64,000 nucleotides of DNA from contig OW388296.1 in NCBI GenBank assembly GCA_936450465.1, positions 36,356,586-36,420,585 on the forward strand, in the 5' to 3' direction. Below are positions 44,983 through 55,420 of the stretch, piece by piece. A program made the translations under genes and the position numbers. Numbering within the stretch: the first letter of the stretch is position 1; each line of letters starts with the position of its first letter. A model generated the notes under the pieces. The model was given only the letters and a program-made list of their open reading frames with translations, had not been told where the DNA came from and did not search any database. Origin of the DNA: Gibbula magus. Taxonomy: Eukaryota; Mollusca; Gastropoda; Trochida; Trochidae.

Positions 44983-45893
44983 GGTACCCAGTTTTCGTGC
45001 ACGATATCAAAAATGTTAATTCTGAGCCTTTTTGTGTGTATATTTGTACTACAATTTATAAATCAAGTGTTCAATATTTCATTAGTAGGCAATATACCTT
45101 ATATCTGACTCTTTAAAAGTCGATGTTGTTTGATAAACGCATCCTTTTAGTCAGAGCTCGATTCAGCTGCCTTCACTCGCCATAGCGACCTTGACCTTCA
45201 AGGTCACGAGATATGGTCATGGTGACCAGTTCTGAAATCTGTAAATAACTTTTTTCCAAGAAGGTATTAACATATCATATACATAGCTTCTTTCTTATAA
45301 ATCTGGTGAATGATTTTGACATGTTCACATTCAAGGTCAAAAGTCAAGGTCATGAGTTCTTAAATCAGTTCAATAATCCTTGTAGACATGATAACTTCAA
45401 ACATTTTTGTGCTGTCAGGCTCTTATTTGGTATATATCAACTATGGAGAAAGACCAAGATCTGAAAACGTTTTCGCTAAAATCAGTCAAAGGTCAAGGTC
45501 ACAGCAAGGTCACAACTTAAGCATGCTATTGTGAATATGACTTATGTTAACAATGAACACTTTGAGTCATTGCATGATTGTTATACACAATGAAAAGTAA
45601 TCATTGATGGTGTGACCTTGAAGGTCAAAGGTCAAAGTCATGAGATATTGGTTAAGGCCATGTTAATCCTTTGATCCAATTTTAAAATCAGAAATAGGTT
45701 TTAAGAACAAGTTTGTGAAAAGTGACCCCAGTGATGATTCAACTTGTTAGAATAACTTGAATAATAAGCAAATTTTTGCCCAAAAAAATTCCCATTTTAT
45801 TTATGCTGAGGAGAAGGCGGAACAGGGAAAGCTGAGACCCAAAGTTTCGGAGCTGCTCTGCTTTTGCCGTGTCCCGCAAACGCTCATCTAGTT
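44956..45893. repeat. Segmental duplication, copy 1
   Basis: About 938 bp matching 49951-50887 at roughly 98-99% by eye. It includes the first codons of LINE ORF1, the LINE 5' UTR, the target duplication, AGGTCA-rich repeat and the GCGGAACAGGGAAAG...CGCTCATCTAGTT segment. Confidence 0.9.
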
Positions 45894-45990
45894 TATTAAC
45901 TGTTTTGATCAACGAAAAGCTAATAATACTTATGTAAACACAAAAAAAAACCCAGGCAGTAAACAAATTCATAAATATGGCAGTGGGCAT
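45739..45990 (-). CDS. Hypothetical small membrane-protein reading frame
   Basis: An 83-codon minus-strand frame starts MPTAIFMNLFTAW. Residues 6-28 are strongly hydrophobic (FFCVYISIISFSL) and 30-52 are charged and helical (KTVNKLDERLRDTAKAEQLR). This looks like a single-pass segment followed by an amphipathic helix, possibly a first coding exon. The second half is duplicated at 50744-50887 without the start codon. No family was recognised; it could equally be chance. Confidence 0.25.
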   Translation of the reverse strand: MPTAIFMNLFTAWVFFCVYISIISFSLIKTVNKLDERLRDTAKAEQLRNFGSQLSLFRLLLSINKMGIFLGKNLLIIQVILTS

Positions 45991-46069
45991 GACTGTTCAA
46001 TTATCCATTCGTAATAATTTTGTTATACCGAGTTTGTCAACGAAACGAAAGCCCCGAATCGAAACAAGT

Positions 46070-46506
46070 GACATTTGATATTTGACTTTATTTGTTATAA
46101 TTACTGTAGTGCTTATAAATTCAAGATCCTGACCATTGTGTACCAATGTCTACATGACCAAGCGCCCCAGTACCTCTCTGATCTCATCTCAGTGTACACA
46201 CCACCACGGCAGTTGAGGTCACAACAGCAGTTCCTCCTAACAACACCTCTTGTCCATCTCAAGAACTACGGCCATAGATCGTTTAGCTTTGCTGCTCCTT
46301 CACTGTGGAACGATCTTCCCATAACAGTCAAAACAGCAATATCCCTTGACTCATTCAAATCTTCACTGAAGACTCACCTCTTCAGGAAATACTACGAGTA
46401 ACATGAACACCTGCTGCAGTTTTTAGCTCAACCCAACAGGCGCCATGAGCATACACTAGTGTGTGGATACGGCGCCATACAAATGGACATATAATAATAA
46501 TAATAA
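46070..46506 (+). pseudogene. L2/CR1-like LINE 3' fragment with (ATA)n tail
   Basis: The open frame to 46401 encodes a LINE C-terminus: KFKILTIVYQCLHDQAPQYL, HLKNYGHRSFSFAAPSLWND and DSFKSSLKTHLFRKYYE, ending at TAA. It is followed by a short 3' UTR with GTGTGGATACGGCGCCATAC and (ATA)n at 46490-46504. Only the last 110 codons remain, so it is a 5'-truncated insertion. Confidence 0.8.
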
Positions 46507-46527
46507 CTAGGATTGACGCGTCAATAC

Positions 46528-47830
46528 TGCAGGTCTTCAAGACTTCCGCTTTGACCTTTGGGCATGGAACCTTTGAAAACAACGTTTTTGGGCTTTGTAC
46601 TTCTCAATAATAACTATGGGAACGGTTTAGAAGCAATTTGTAAAAGCAGTAAAAAAAAAAAAAAATTGGGGCTCAAAATTTTGTGCTCAAAGCATGATTT
46701 TTCGGTGTTACATGGTGGCAGAAACATGGCAAGACAGGAAAAGACACTTTTGGAGTTTGTACCTCTCAATAAGAACTAAGGACACCGATTTAGTTTTTTT
46801 TAACACCAGGGGGAAAAAAAGCGTTTTGCTCCGATTCGACTCAAACCTGGATTTTTCTGATGCTGGCGAGATTAGAAAGTTGAGAAATCAAGGTTGCGCT
46901 CTGGACTCTAAAAAAAAAAAAAAAAAAAAGTAAAAAGACCTCCATATATGTATGGCATTGATTCAGACAGGCAGGCTTTACTTGGTTGTTTTCTTGTGTC
47001 TATTGATTGAATAAGTTCGTCAGCTTTTATATGAGCTATCAAAGGTGATTCTATCTTCAGTAGTTTTCGAACAGAAAATCTCCAAAGAAAATCCCCTGAA
47101 AATCGTCAAATGTGTTCATGTCGACATTCTGCTTTCAGGGTCAACTTTTACATGAATACATTCTGAAGTGGAATTGTTAAACCATAATTGATGAACAGAT
47201 TGCAAAAAACCGAATTCGAATCGTAGTTTTCCTTATGTTATGTCTCTTTGAATGCAAGCCCTAAAAATAAGTTTTTGAAAAAGTTCAATTTTCAAATTGC
47301 CGTAGCTCGTTAACCGTTAAAAATAGAGCAAGGGTTGGGGGGATTACTTTTTGCAGCACTATTTCAGCTTTCGAATGAGCTACTGCATGATGCTGTATCT
47401 ATTGCCGTGATTTAGAAGAAGATTTTTGAAGACGCGTACCCTAAAAATCGCCAAAGTGCGCAAAATTTTCAGTTTTTTTGAAATAGCAAAAAATTTATTA
47501 TTACGGCCGAAAACCGCTATAGGCCTAATCGATGGGGAATGTTCTTGCCCACATTTTGGTGCAAGTTTTATGAAAATATCTTGATAAGTTTTCGAGCTAT
47601 TAAGGTTTGAAGTTTCAACTTAAAGGGGAGATAACCCTAGAAGGAAGTCAAAAATAAAAAAATCGGGCTCCGTCATGCACTGCGTTGGATCACAGACTAC
47701 AAACCCTGAAAATTTCATGCAGATCGTACGAGCCGTTTTTCCGGAAAACTTGACACAAAATCTATGAAATAATAATAAGGAAAAACACGATAACAACAAT
47801 AGGTCTTCAGACATTCGTCTTGAAGACCTA
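46528..47830 (+). repeat. Hairpin-ended dispersed repeat
   Basis: Starts near CAGGTCTTCAAGAC (46530) and ends with the hairpin TAGGTCTTCAGAC...GTCTTGAAGACCTA (47800-47830), followed by A and T. Interior: two tandem units of about 165 bp (TTTTTGGGCTTTGTAC / TTTTGGAGTTTGTAC with CTCTCAATAA), A14 and A18 runs, then unique-looking sequence (TAGCTCGTTAACCGTTAAAA). No coding capacity. The terminal hairpin closing in CTAA|T resembles Helitron/Helentron 3' ends. Confidence 0.5.
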
Positions 47831-47929
47831 ATAAATATAAAATAGTTAGATCTACCTTACTATTAATTTGCTGCAATTACTATTTTTTAAAGGTACTCCT
47901 ACTATTTCTTACAAAAAGGGGTAGGCATG

Positions 47930-48788
47930 TCTGCATGACCCCAATTGGGGTCACAGGGGTCACAACCTTAAAAACCTATTTTCATCATCTTCTCCATTTC
48001 CACATGGTCTAGAGAGCTGAAAAGTTGTGTGCAGACTCCTTGGATAATGGGGATTCTAAATTGTAGATTTCGTGACCCCATGACCCCAATTGGGGTCACA
48101 GGGGTCACAACCGTAAAAACCTATTTTCATCTTCTTCTCCAGTTTCACAAGGTCTAGAGAGCTGAAAAGTTGTGTGCAGACTCCTTGGGTAATGGGGATT
48201 CAAAATTATAGATTTTGTGACCCCATGACCCCAATTGGGGTCACAGTGATCACAACCTTAAAAACCTATTTTCATCTTCTTCTCCAGTTTCACAAGGTCT
48301 AGAGAGCTGAAATGTTGCGTGCAGACTCCTTGGGTAATGGGGATTCTAAATTGTAGATTTTGTGACCCCATGACCCCAATTGGGGTCACAGGGGTCACAA
48401 CCTTAAAAAACGATTTTCATCTTCTTCTCCAGTTCCATGAGGTCTAGTGAGCTGAAAAGTTGTGTGCAGACTCCTTGGGTAATGGGGATTCTAAATTGTA
48501 GATTTTGTGACCCCATGACCCCAATTGGGGTCACAGGGGTCACAACCTTAAAAACCTATTTTCATCTTCTTCTCCAGTTTCACAAGGTCTATTTGTGACC
48601 TCAAATGGGGTCACAGGGGTCACAGCCGTAAAAACCTATTTTCATCTTCTCTCTAGTTTCAAAAGGTCTGGAGAGCTGAAAGTTGTGTACAGACTCCTTG
48701 GCCAATGAAGATTCTAAATTGTAGATTTCATGACCCGGTGAGCCTAAATTGGGTTACAGGGGTCACAACCTTTAAAACCTATTTTCAT
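47930..48788. repeat. About 145-bp minisatellite, GGGGTCACA-rich, array 1
   Basis: Six units share TGACCCCAATTGGGGTCA (a perfect 18-bp palindrome in several), CAGGGGTCACAACCTTAAAA, CATCTTCTTCTCCAGTT, GTCTAGAGAGCTGAAAAGTT and GCAGACTCCTTGG. Unit starts near 48071, 48218, 48361 and 48508 give the period. The array is cut by a MITE at 48798 and resumes at 49187. A homologous array lies at 58045-58850. Confidence 0.9.
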
Positions 48789-48797
48789 ATTCTTCTC

Positions 48798-49186
48798 CAT
48801 CCTCGGTTACCCAGGGTTTTATATATGCTCCGTTACTCTCCACTATATCACCCATGGGAAATTTCATCAGAGAAATCTGTACTCGAATTACCTGCCCTTG
48901 ACCGGCGTGAGCCAATTAAACCGCTACGCTGCTTGGACCTGCGAGCCAATGACAATTCATATTACTTCGATGCAAAGCATGCGAGGTCATTTTATTAGCC
49001 ATCTGTCACCAGTTATCTTCCTTGACCATTTCCGTCTTATCATATTGAGTATTTTCTTTGGGTACTGACTTCGTCACGCCGGCCAAGGGCGGGTAATTTT
49101 AGTACAGATTTCGCTGACAGAGTTTCCCATGGGTGATATAGTGGAGAGAAACGGAGCATATATAAAACCATGGGTAACCGAGGATG
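48798..49186. mobile_element. MULE-like MITE with about 60-bp inverted repeats and 9-bp target duplication
   Basis: Left end CATCCTCGGTTACCCAGGG...GCTCCGTTACTCTCCAC and right end GTGGAGAGAAACGGAGC...CCATGGGTAACCGAGGATG match over about 60 bp. ATTCTTCTC flanks both sides (48789-48797, 49187-49195). The unoccupied paralogous site in the other minisatellite array (CATATTCTTCTCCAGTTCC near 58790) carries the sequence once. A 9-bp duplication plus long inverted ends is the Mutator-like signature. Confidence 0.9.
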
Positions 49187-49547
49187 ATTCTTCTCCAGTT
49201 CCAAAGGGTCTAGAAAGATGACAAGGTTGGATTGAAAGTTGAAATGGGGAACATCACAGTGACCTGAAAAGCTATTTTCATCTTGAGATTTTATGTGCCC
49301 TTCAAAGGGAGGTAATTTAAAGGAAACAACAGTGATGAATTAAAACTTCAAGTGTGTCTTTATTTGTAGGGGATTTTATCTCTGGCCTCAAAGGTAGGTC
49401 AGAGGGGTAAGGACCTTAAGACCTATTTCATCTTCTCCGTTTAAAGTGCTTCCTATTTTTTGTACCTCTCACCTTGAAGTTGACATTTTGAATTAGGTAA
49501 TGTATATTAAGCCAAAAATTAAGATCTAATGTACATGTGTTGCTAAT
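49187..49547. other. Minisatellite remainder and unassigned sequence
   Basis: The first 80 bp continue the GGGGTCACA minisatellite (CCAGTTCCAAAGGGTCTAGA). The remainder to 49547 shows no gene or element end. Confidence 0.5.
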
Positions 49548-49950
49548 TAGCAGCTCCGACCTAGTCGGAGCTGCTATCAGTTTTTGTGCAGTTTCCGCCG
49601 CCGCCACCGCCGCCAGTGCGTTTTGTATTCGCTATAACTATTTTCCTAGAAGGTTTTACAGAACTCATATACATAACTTCTTACTTATGCCCCTGGGGAA
49701 TTTTTTTTGACATGTTCACATTCAAGGTCAAAGGTCAAGGTCACAAGTTCTGAAATCGCTTAAAAAATCCTTGTAAACACAATAACTTGAAAAATATTTG
49801 TGCTATCAGACTCTTATTTGGTGTATATCAACTACTGAGAAAGGCCAAGATTTGAAAAGGTTTTCGCTAACATCCGTCAAAGGTCAAGGTCATAGCGAGG
49901 TCACAACTTAAGCATGCTATTGTGAATATGCCTTATGTTAACAATGAGCA
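49548..49950. repeat. Hairpin-ended AGGTCA-rich repeat, copy 2
   Basis: Same hairpin (TAGCAGCTCCGAC, 49548-49576), GCCGCC tract and AGGTCA unit as at 32544. The unit stops abruptly at ACAATGAGCA, where the duplicated LINE 5' end begins. Confidence 0.85.
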
Positions 49951-50887
49951 CTGATCTTTGCCCTTTTGCTGAGACATGGTACCCAGTTTTCGTGCACGAT
50001 ATCAAAAATGTTAATTCTGAGCCTTTTTGTGTGTATATTTGTACTACAATTTATAAATCAAGTGTTCAATATTTCATTAGTAGGCAATATACCTTATATC
50101 TGACTCTTTAAAAGTCGATGTTGTTTGATAAACGCATCCTTTTAGTCAGAGCTCGATTCAGCTGCCTTCACTCGCCATAGCGACCTTGACCTTCAAGGTC
50201 ACGAGATATGGTCATGGTGACCAGTTCTGAAATCTGTAAATAACTTTTTTCCAAGAAGGTATTAACATATCATATACATAGCTTCTTTCTTATAAATCTG
50301 GTGAATGATTTTGACATGTTCACATTCAAGGTCAAAAGTCAAGGTCATGAGTTCTTAAATCAGTTCAATAATCCTTGTAGACATGATAACTTCAAACATT
50401 TTTGTGCTGTCAGGCTCTTATTTGGTATATATCAACTATGGAGAAAGACCAAGATCTGAAAACGTTTTCGCTAAAATCAGTCAAAGGTCAAGGTCACAGC
50501 AAGGTCACAACTTAAGCATGCTATTGTGAATATGACTTATGTTAACAATGAGCACTTTGAGTCATTGCATTATTGTTATACACAATGAAAAGTAATCATT
50601 GATGGTGTGACCTTGAAGGTCTAAGGTCAAGGTCATGAGATATTGGTTAAGGCCATGTTAATCCTTTGATCCAATTTTGAAATCAGAAATAGGTTTTAAG
50701 AACAAACTTGTGAAAAGTGACCCCAGTGATGATTCAACTTGTTAGAATAACTTGAATAATGAAAAAAAAAAATTCAAAAAAATTCCCATTTTATTTATGC
50801 TGAGGAGAAGGCGGAACAGGGAAAGGCGAGACCCAAAGTTTCGGAGCTGCTCTGCTTTTGCCGTGTCCCGCAAACGCTCATCTAGTT
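49951..50887. repeat. Segmental duplication, copy 2, with LINE 5' end only
   Basis: Matches 44956-45893 with about ten differences and a 1-bp net length change. The first about 240 bp are the 5' end of the L1-type LINE (ORF1 start and 5' UTR) without the rest, the opposite of normal 5' truncation, so it arose by duplication or deletion rather than by retrotransposition. Confidence 0.9.
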
Positions 50888-50911
50888 ATGTATGCTTTTA
50901 TTTGTTTTCAG

Positions 50912-51030
50912 GCTTTAAGAAAGTTGAACATTTCACAACATGCCCCCTACAGACAGAATAGTCATGCTGAGCAACCAGGAGCTTGCTGACAAGCTTAGAC
51001 AGTATGGCGTTACTGTTGGACCAATTGTTA
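50912..51030 (+). CDS. LEM-domain protein gene, first coding exon
   Basis: The acceptor TTTATTTGTTTTCAG precedes a short 5' UTR. ATG at 50940 opens MPPTDRIVMLSNQELADKL, continuing RQYGVTVGPIV, and the exon ends at 51030 before GTAAGTCG with one nucleotide of the next codon. This is the first two-thirds of a LEM domain (about 40 residues, helix-turn-helix fold that binds BAF and so tethers chromatin to the inner nuclear membrane). The conserved GPIV turn is present. The N-terminal position matches emerin and LEMD1-type proteins. It follows directly on the duplicated segment ending at 50887. Confidence 0.8.
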
Positions 51031-51286
51031 GTAAGTCGCTCTAAACACTCGAAGATCATCAGGCAATCAAAGTTTTACCAAAAACAAGTTGGTAAAGGAA
51101 GCTAAATTTTCAGAATACCATCTTTGTTACATGACTGTTTCTTCATCTGGTCCTGGTAAACCCAAAATTAATGACCTAATGATCTATTTCTATGTTTGAT
51201 ATCTCCCCCAGAACCGCTATAATAAATAGAAGATTAAATATTTTGAAAGGTTCCTTGCACCTGAGGGATTAAAGTTTGTACATTTT

Positions 51287-51700
51287 CATCTGGCCTGGAA
51301 GGCCCGATGGGCTTATGGCATGATGTATGGCGTTCGTCTGTCCATCCATCCGTCCGCCCGTCCGTCTGTGTGTTTGTCCACAAAAACTTTAACCTTGGCC
51401 ATAACTTTGGATTGCTCAGAGCTAGGGCTTTCATACTTGGCATGTGGATACCTTGTGATGAGACCTTTCAGATGAGGTCATCATATTTGACCTTGTGACC
51501 TTGACCTTGCCGCAGTGGACATTTTCAGAAATTTGAACCTTGGCCATAACTTTGGATTGCTCAGAGCTAGGGCTTTCATACTTGGCATGTGCATACCTTG
51601 TGATGAGACCTTTCAGATGAGGTCATCATATTTGATTGTGTGACCTTGACCTTGCCACTGTTGACATTTTCAGAAAACTTGAACCGTTGCCATACCTTGG
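51287..51700. repeat. Hairpin plus (GTCC)n element with 147-bp tandem units
   Basis: Hairpin CATCTGGCCTGGAAGGCCCGATG-like (51287-51309), then TCTGTCCATCCATCCGTCC, then two units containing CCTTGGCCATAACTTTGGAT, GAGCTAGGGCTTTCATACTT, GATGAGACCTTTCAGATGAG and TGACCTTGTGACCTTGACC. The units carry AGGTCA half-sites in complement. Confidence 0.8.
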
Positions 51701-52493
51701 TATATCTGGGGGCATCCGTGTTTAACAAACACATCTTGTCAAGTCATGTTTTTCCTAATGAGCTACAGAGCCCATGGCTCTATTTTTACTACTTTAGAAT
51801 GCACTAGAATCCTGAAATATTGTGTAGACATATCTCTTGAAGTTGCTATAAACTTCATAATATAAATCTCTTATTCTAACGTAAACAGTTGTTAAATGAT
51901 TCACTCAGTAAGTTGTCAACCTGAGATATTAAATCATGTAATTTCTTATGAACTACAGAGCCCATGGCTCTATTTTTGTGTACTTATTGCTTAACTTGTG
52001 TCTAATACACAACAAGAAGTCTTGGATACACACAAATGTTTTTCTTTTTAAACTTGACCAGTGGAGTGATGCTTTTTTGTGTCTTTACCCCAAGATTTTA
52101 TTTTGTTTACAAACACCTGAAACAAACGAAACAAGTCATACCTACTTAGACATCAGTGCTCCAGATAAGTTGTGTATCCGCGTATTTTACGCACTCAAAT
52201 TGTTAAAAATGTTTTAAGAAAAAACTGAGAGTACAGATACGCAGGCATTTTCTTTAAAACTCAATACAATCATAATATAAATCGTACTGTACGCACTAGT
52301 TTGGAAACACGAGCATATTTGAACATAAACTTACCACAATTTGATATCAAAGCTCAGTATTTGACATGTATAAACCGATGCCTCTGTTGTTTTAGATTAT
52401 GGGGAATCTGAACAATAAATCTCATAAAACTCTACAACAGTATTGTGTAAAACGAAGCCTCCTCAATAATGTTATTTGTTTTACTATCCCCAT

Positions 52494-52912
52494 GTATATG
52501 GAATGGGATTTGTGCCAAAAATGAAGACATGTTGACTTGTTACTTGTAAAGTGTAACATGTCGTTCTCAACCATACAAGTCTCAAAAAGACAAGTCCAAT
52601 CATGCAAAACTAACATTTTAATTCTGTCAATCGTAACTTCGCATTCTCAACTTTACAAAGTTGAAATGTAATTCTAGAAATCGTCAAAGTCGAAAAGTCA
52701 ACTTGTCATTTTTAATTATTAAATCTAAATAATATGCACATTTTGTTATGTTACAAGTTTCGTTTGACAAATCAAAAATGGAAAATGAGGAGTTGCAAAG
52801 TCAGCTTTGTAAAAAGGACTTTAGAATTTCGAGACTGACATGACTTGCATAGTTGCGAATGCAATGTTTCAAATTACATCTCTACATGAATTCGCATTGA
52901 CCATATTTGGAA
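52494..52912. repeat. Inverted repeat in LEM-gene intron, left arm
   Basis: About 420 bp, reverse complement of 57206-57623 at roughly 85-90%. Markers: GCCAAAAATGAAGACATGTT, CTTGTAAAGTGTAACATGTC, GACAAGTCCAATCATGCAAA, ATTGACCATATTTGGAA. Non-coding. Confidence 0.85.
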
Positions 52913-53214
52913 GTTTCCTGAACATTGCCGATGTTTTTCCGAGGACGAGAGGCATTTGCGAAAAAATGAGACCTCCCTCGCTCTGTCCCAGATGGGGAAT
53001 CCCTTAGTCTATTTTGAGCCCAACGCTGGACGATTTGACCACGCGCCCTGAAAATCAAGGGACGTAACTCTTGTTATGTCCTACAAACAAACGCACGTTG
53101 TTAGTTCACGGAGCGCTACTGTCACTTACATTCCGTTTGATAGTGTCGCTTAGTAATTAAATGCCAAACGAAAATACTAATTGAAAATTAATTCTTAGGT
53201 ATTCTAATTATTAT

Positions 53215-53880
53215 TATATCCCCACCTTACAGCGTAAGCGGGGGTATATAGCGTTCATTCTTTCCGTCCGTCTGTCCGTATGTCCGTACGTCCGTCCCAA
53301 AACTTTGTGCGGAGCAGATCTCCCAAACTATACATGCTAGCATCACCAAACTTCATACACATGTCAACCATGATCCCTAGTTGTACCTTTTGAGGGTTAG
53401 AACTATTTCTGAATTTAATTTTTTTCGGTTTCCATGGAAACGTGACTAAAAAATGACTCTTTGAGGAAGTCATTTTGTGCGGAGCAGATCTCCAAAACTA
53501 TGCATGCTAGGTTCATCAAACTTCATAAACATGTCAACCATGATCCCTAGTTGTGCCCTTTGAGGGTTAGACCTATTTTTTTTAATTTCTTTTTGGGCGG
53601 TTTCCATGGAAACATGGTAAGGAAGTAATTTTCTCTCGAGCATATACAAAACTATTCTTACAAGCTTTACCAAACTACTATACAAATGTCTTTGTCATTT
53701 GAAGTGTTAATTTTGTTGTTACTGTCATGGAAATATATTAATTGTAATCGCATTTTTTTCAAACATTGTACATTATCAATGAGTTGTTCTGAATACTGTC
53801 ATGGAAATATATTAATTGTAATCAGCGGGGATATGTGAGCTGTGCTCGCTTCTACACTTGTTTCAATACATTTTAAGGAC
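53215..53880. repeat. Hairpin plus (GTCC)n element with 173-bp tandem units
   Basis: Hairpin TATATCCCCACCTTAC / GTAAGCGGGGGTATATA (53215-53250), (GTCC)n, then two units with GTGCGGAGCAGATCTCC, AAACTTCAT..ACATGTCAACC and CGGTTTCCATGGAAAC. A short duplication (TACTGTCATGGAAATATATT at 53719 and 53796) follows, and the block closes with AGCGGGGATATGTGAGC. Confidence 0.8.
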
Positions 53881-55239
53881 ATTTGACAAACATTTATTTT
53901 TTTGGCAACACAATACGAATGGGGAAGTAATGTAAATGTGGGATGACACTGACAGATATAAAGGATCGCATAGTTTGATTGGCATTGATGCTATGATTAA
54001 TGTATCCGATCCATTATCATAAAACTTCTTTCACTCAAATATAAAACTGCCGATTTACAAACCATATATAGACAGCCTACACCCGAAAAAATTAATTACT
54101 TTCTGTGCGTTCATTTACACATTATCTTCTCTCAGTTCAATCATGTCAACATTCACTTTTTTATACTCCAATTTTAGGTGTATTCAGTAAAGTCTTCTGC
54201 GTTCAGAAATGAATATATCCAAGTTTTGATAAAGAAAATCCTGATGTTGAAAGTATATAAACGTTAGGGGGGAAGAAATTGAAAGAAATACAAAAGCCAT
54301 TGTTGATAACTTTATTATTAATTTTAAAATATTTTAAATGTACCATAAAGCAATGATCTAAATCAGGGAATTTCATATACTTGTTTAAAAATTTTAAAAA
54401 AATGCATTGCACTTTAATTATAACTGAAAACTGTCCTGAATGTCGATACGTCTTATTCTTACAGACAAATAATCAAGGGGAAATGTTCTTTAGCTGAGTT
54501 GAATTTATCTCTCTTAATTATTTCACAAACTTTTCTCAACTAGTTTAAATTATTTATTGGTTTTTAATATGTTAATTTATCTTTTTTCATTTACTTATAA
54601 AGCAAAGTATATTTTTAGTAATTGAAGCAGTGAAAAGTGTATTGTTGTGGAACAGAAAAATATTTGTCCATGATTAATATGTCCATTAATTCTATATAAA
54701 GAATCAAATTACTGAATTCAAGTATGAAATGTAAATCATAAGCCTAGATCTGTTGTTTCACACTTTAAACAATAAACATTCAACTTCTACATGCCAAAAC
54801 ATGATAATAATTATGAATATAGAATGCAAACTGAAAATAGAATTGTATCACTGGTAATTTCAAAAATATAATTGCATTGTTGAATTTAAAAATGGAATCG
54901 ACTAATATATACAGGATATACAATTTTTTTTTTAAAACGTACAATTTCACTAAAATGGTCATTCATGAATACATTGACATGCATATTGTTTTCAATAAAT
55001 CAAATATGTGTTTTATTAATTCATATATGAACAATGATAAATTTTATTTAGATAATAGTTCCGATAATTTATGATTTAAAACAATATGTCTCCCCTAAAC
55101 GTACGTCTTTGCCGTGTCTATTAACACTTTTGTTTGTTAGTCATTAATGTAACAAACTCATAGTAGTAGAAACATATATCAAATTTTTAATTTAAAAGTT
55201 AAAAGAAAAGACATGTTCCTTCAATTAATGTGTTGTCAA

Positions 55240-55420
55240 GGAAAAACACAACACAATCTGGCTAGAAGTTGCAGAATGGGCTTCTTTATACACATATTTC
55301 ACACAAGAGAGCTGCTGAAAATGAAAATAAGTCATTCAAATATTTGTTCTTTCTGTAAATCTGAACCAGAAAGTTTCCAATATGTTTTCATAAATATAAT
55401 CACGTAAATGAATTTTGGGG
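55240..55420 (+). pseudogene. LINE C-terminal fragment
   Basis: Encodes MGFFIHIFHTRELLKMKIS and the zinc-knuckle start SNICSFCKSEPESFQYVF, like the L1-type CxxC...H...C tail (compare CSFCNKEKETIVHLFF in the intact LINE). The histidine position is Q-Y here and the frame soon fails. Downstream, WGNRKFHEQLSFITQNWLP in another phase may continue it. Confidence 0.5.

Larger units (their letters stand above)
38394..45196 (-). mobile_element. Full-length L1/Tx1-type LINE, apparently intact
   Basis: On the minus strand the element runs from 45196 (5' end) through ORF1 (44982-44161), a 1.76-kb inter-ORF region, and ORF2 (42398-38583), to a short 3' UTR ending in an A-rich tail with AATAAAATAAT (38399-38425). 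It is bounded by an exact 18-bp target duplication. Both ORFs are free of stops and frameshifts. The long inter-ORF segment, with a TACATA microsatellite and a tandem duplication, is unusual for an L1-type element. The insertion appears recent. Confidence 0.85.

Noticed and set aside
50752..50961. Plus-strand frame overlapping the first LEM exon (ending FKKVEHFTTCPLQTE)
   Set aside because: It lies in a different phase from the LEM coding frame, and most of it is duplicated repeat; stops just after the LEM start codon.
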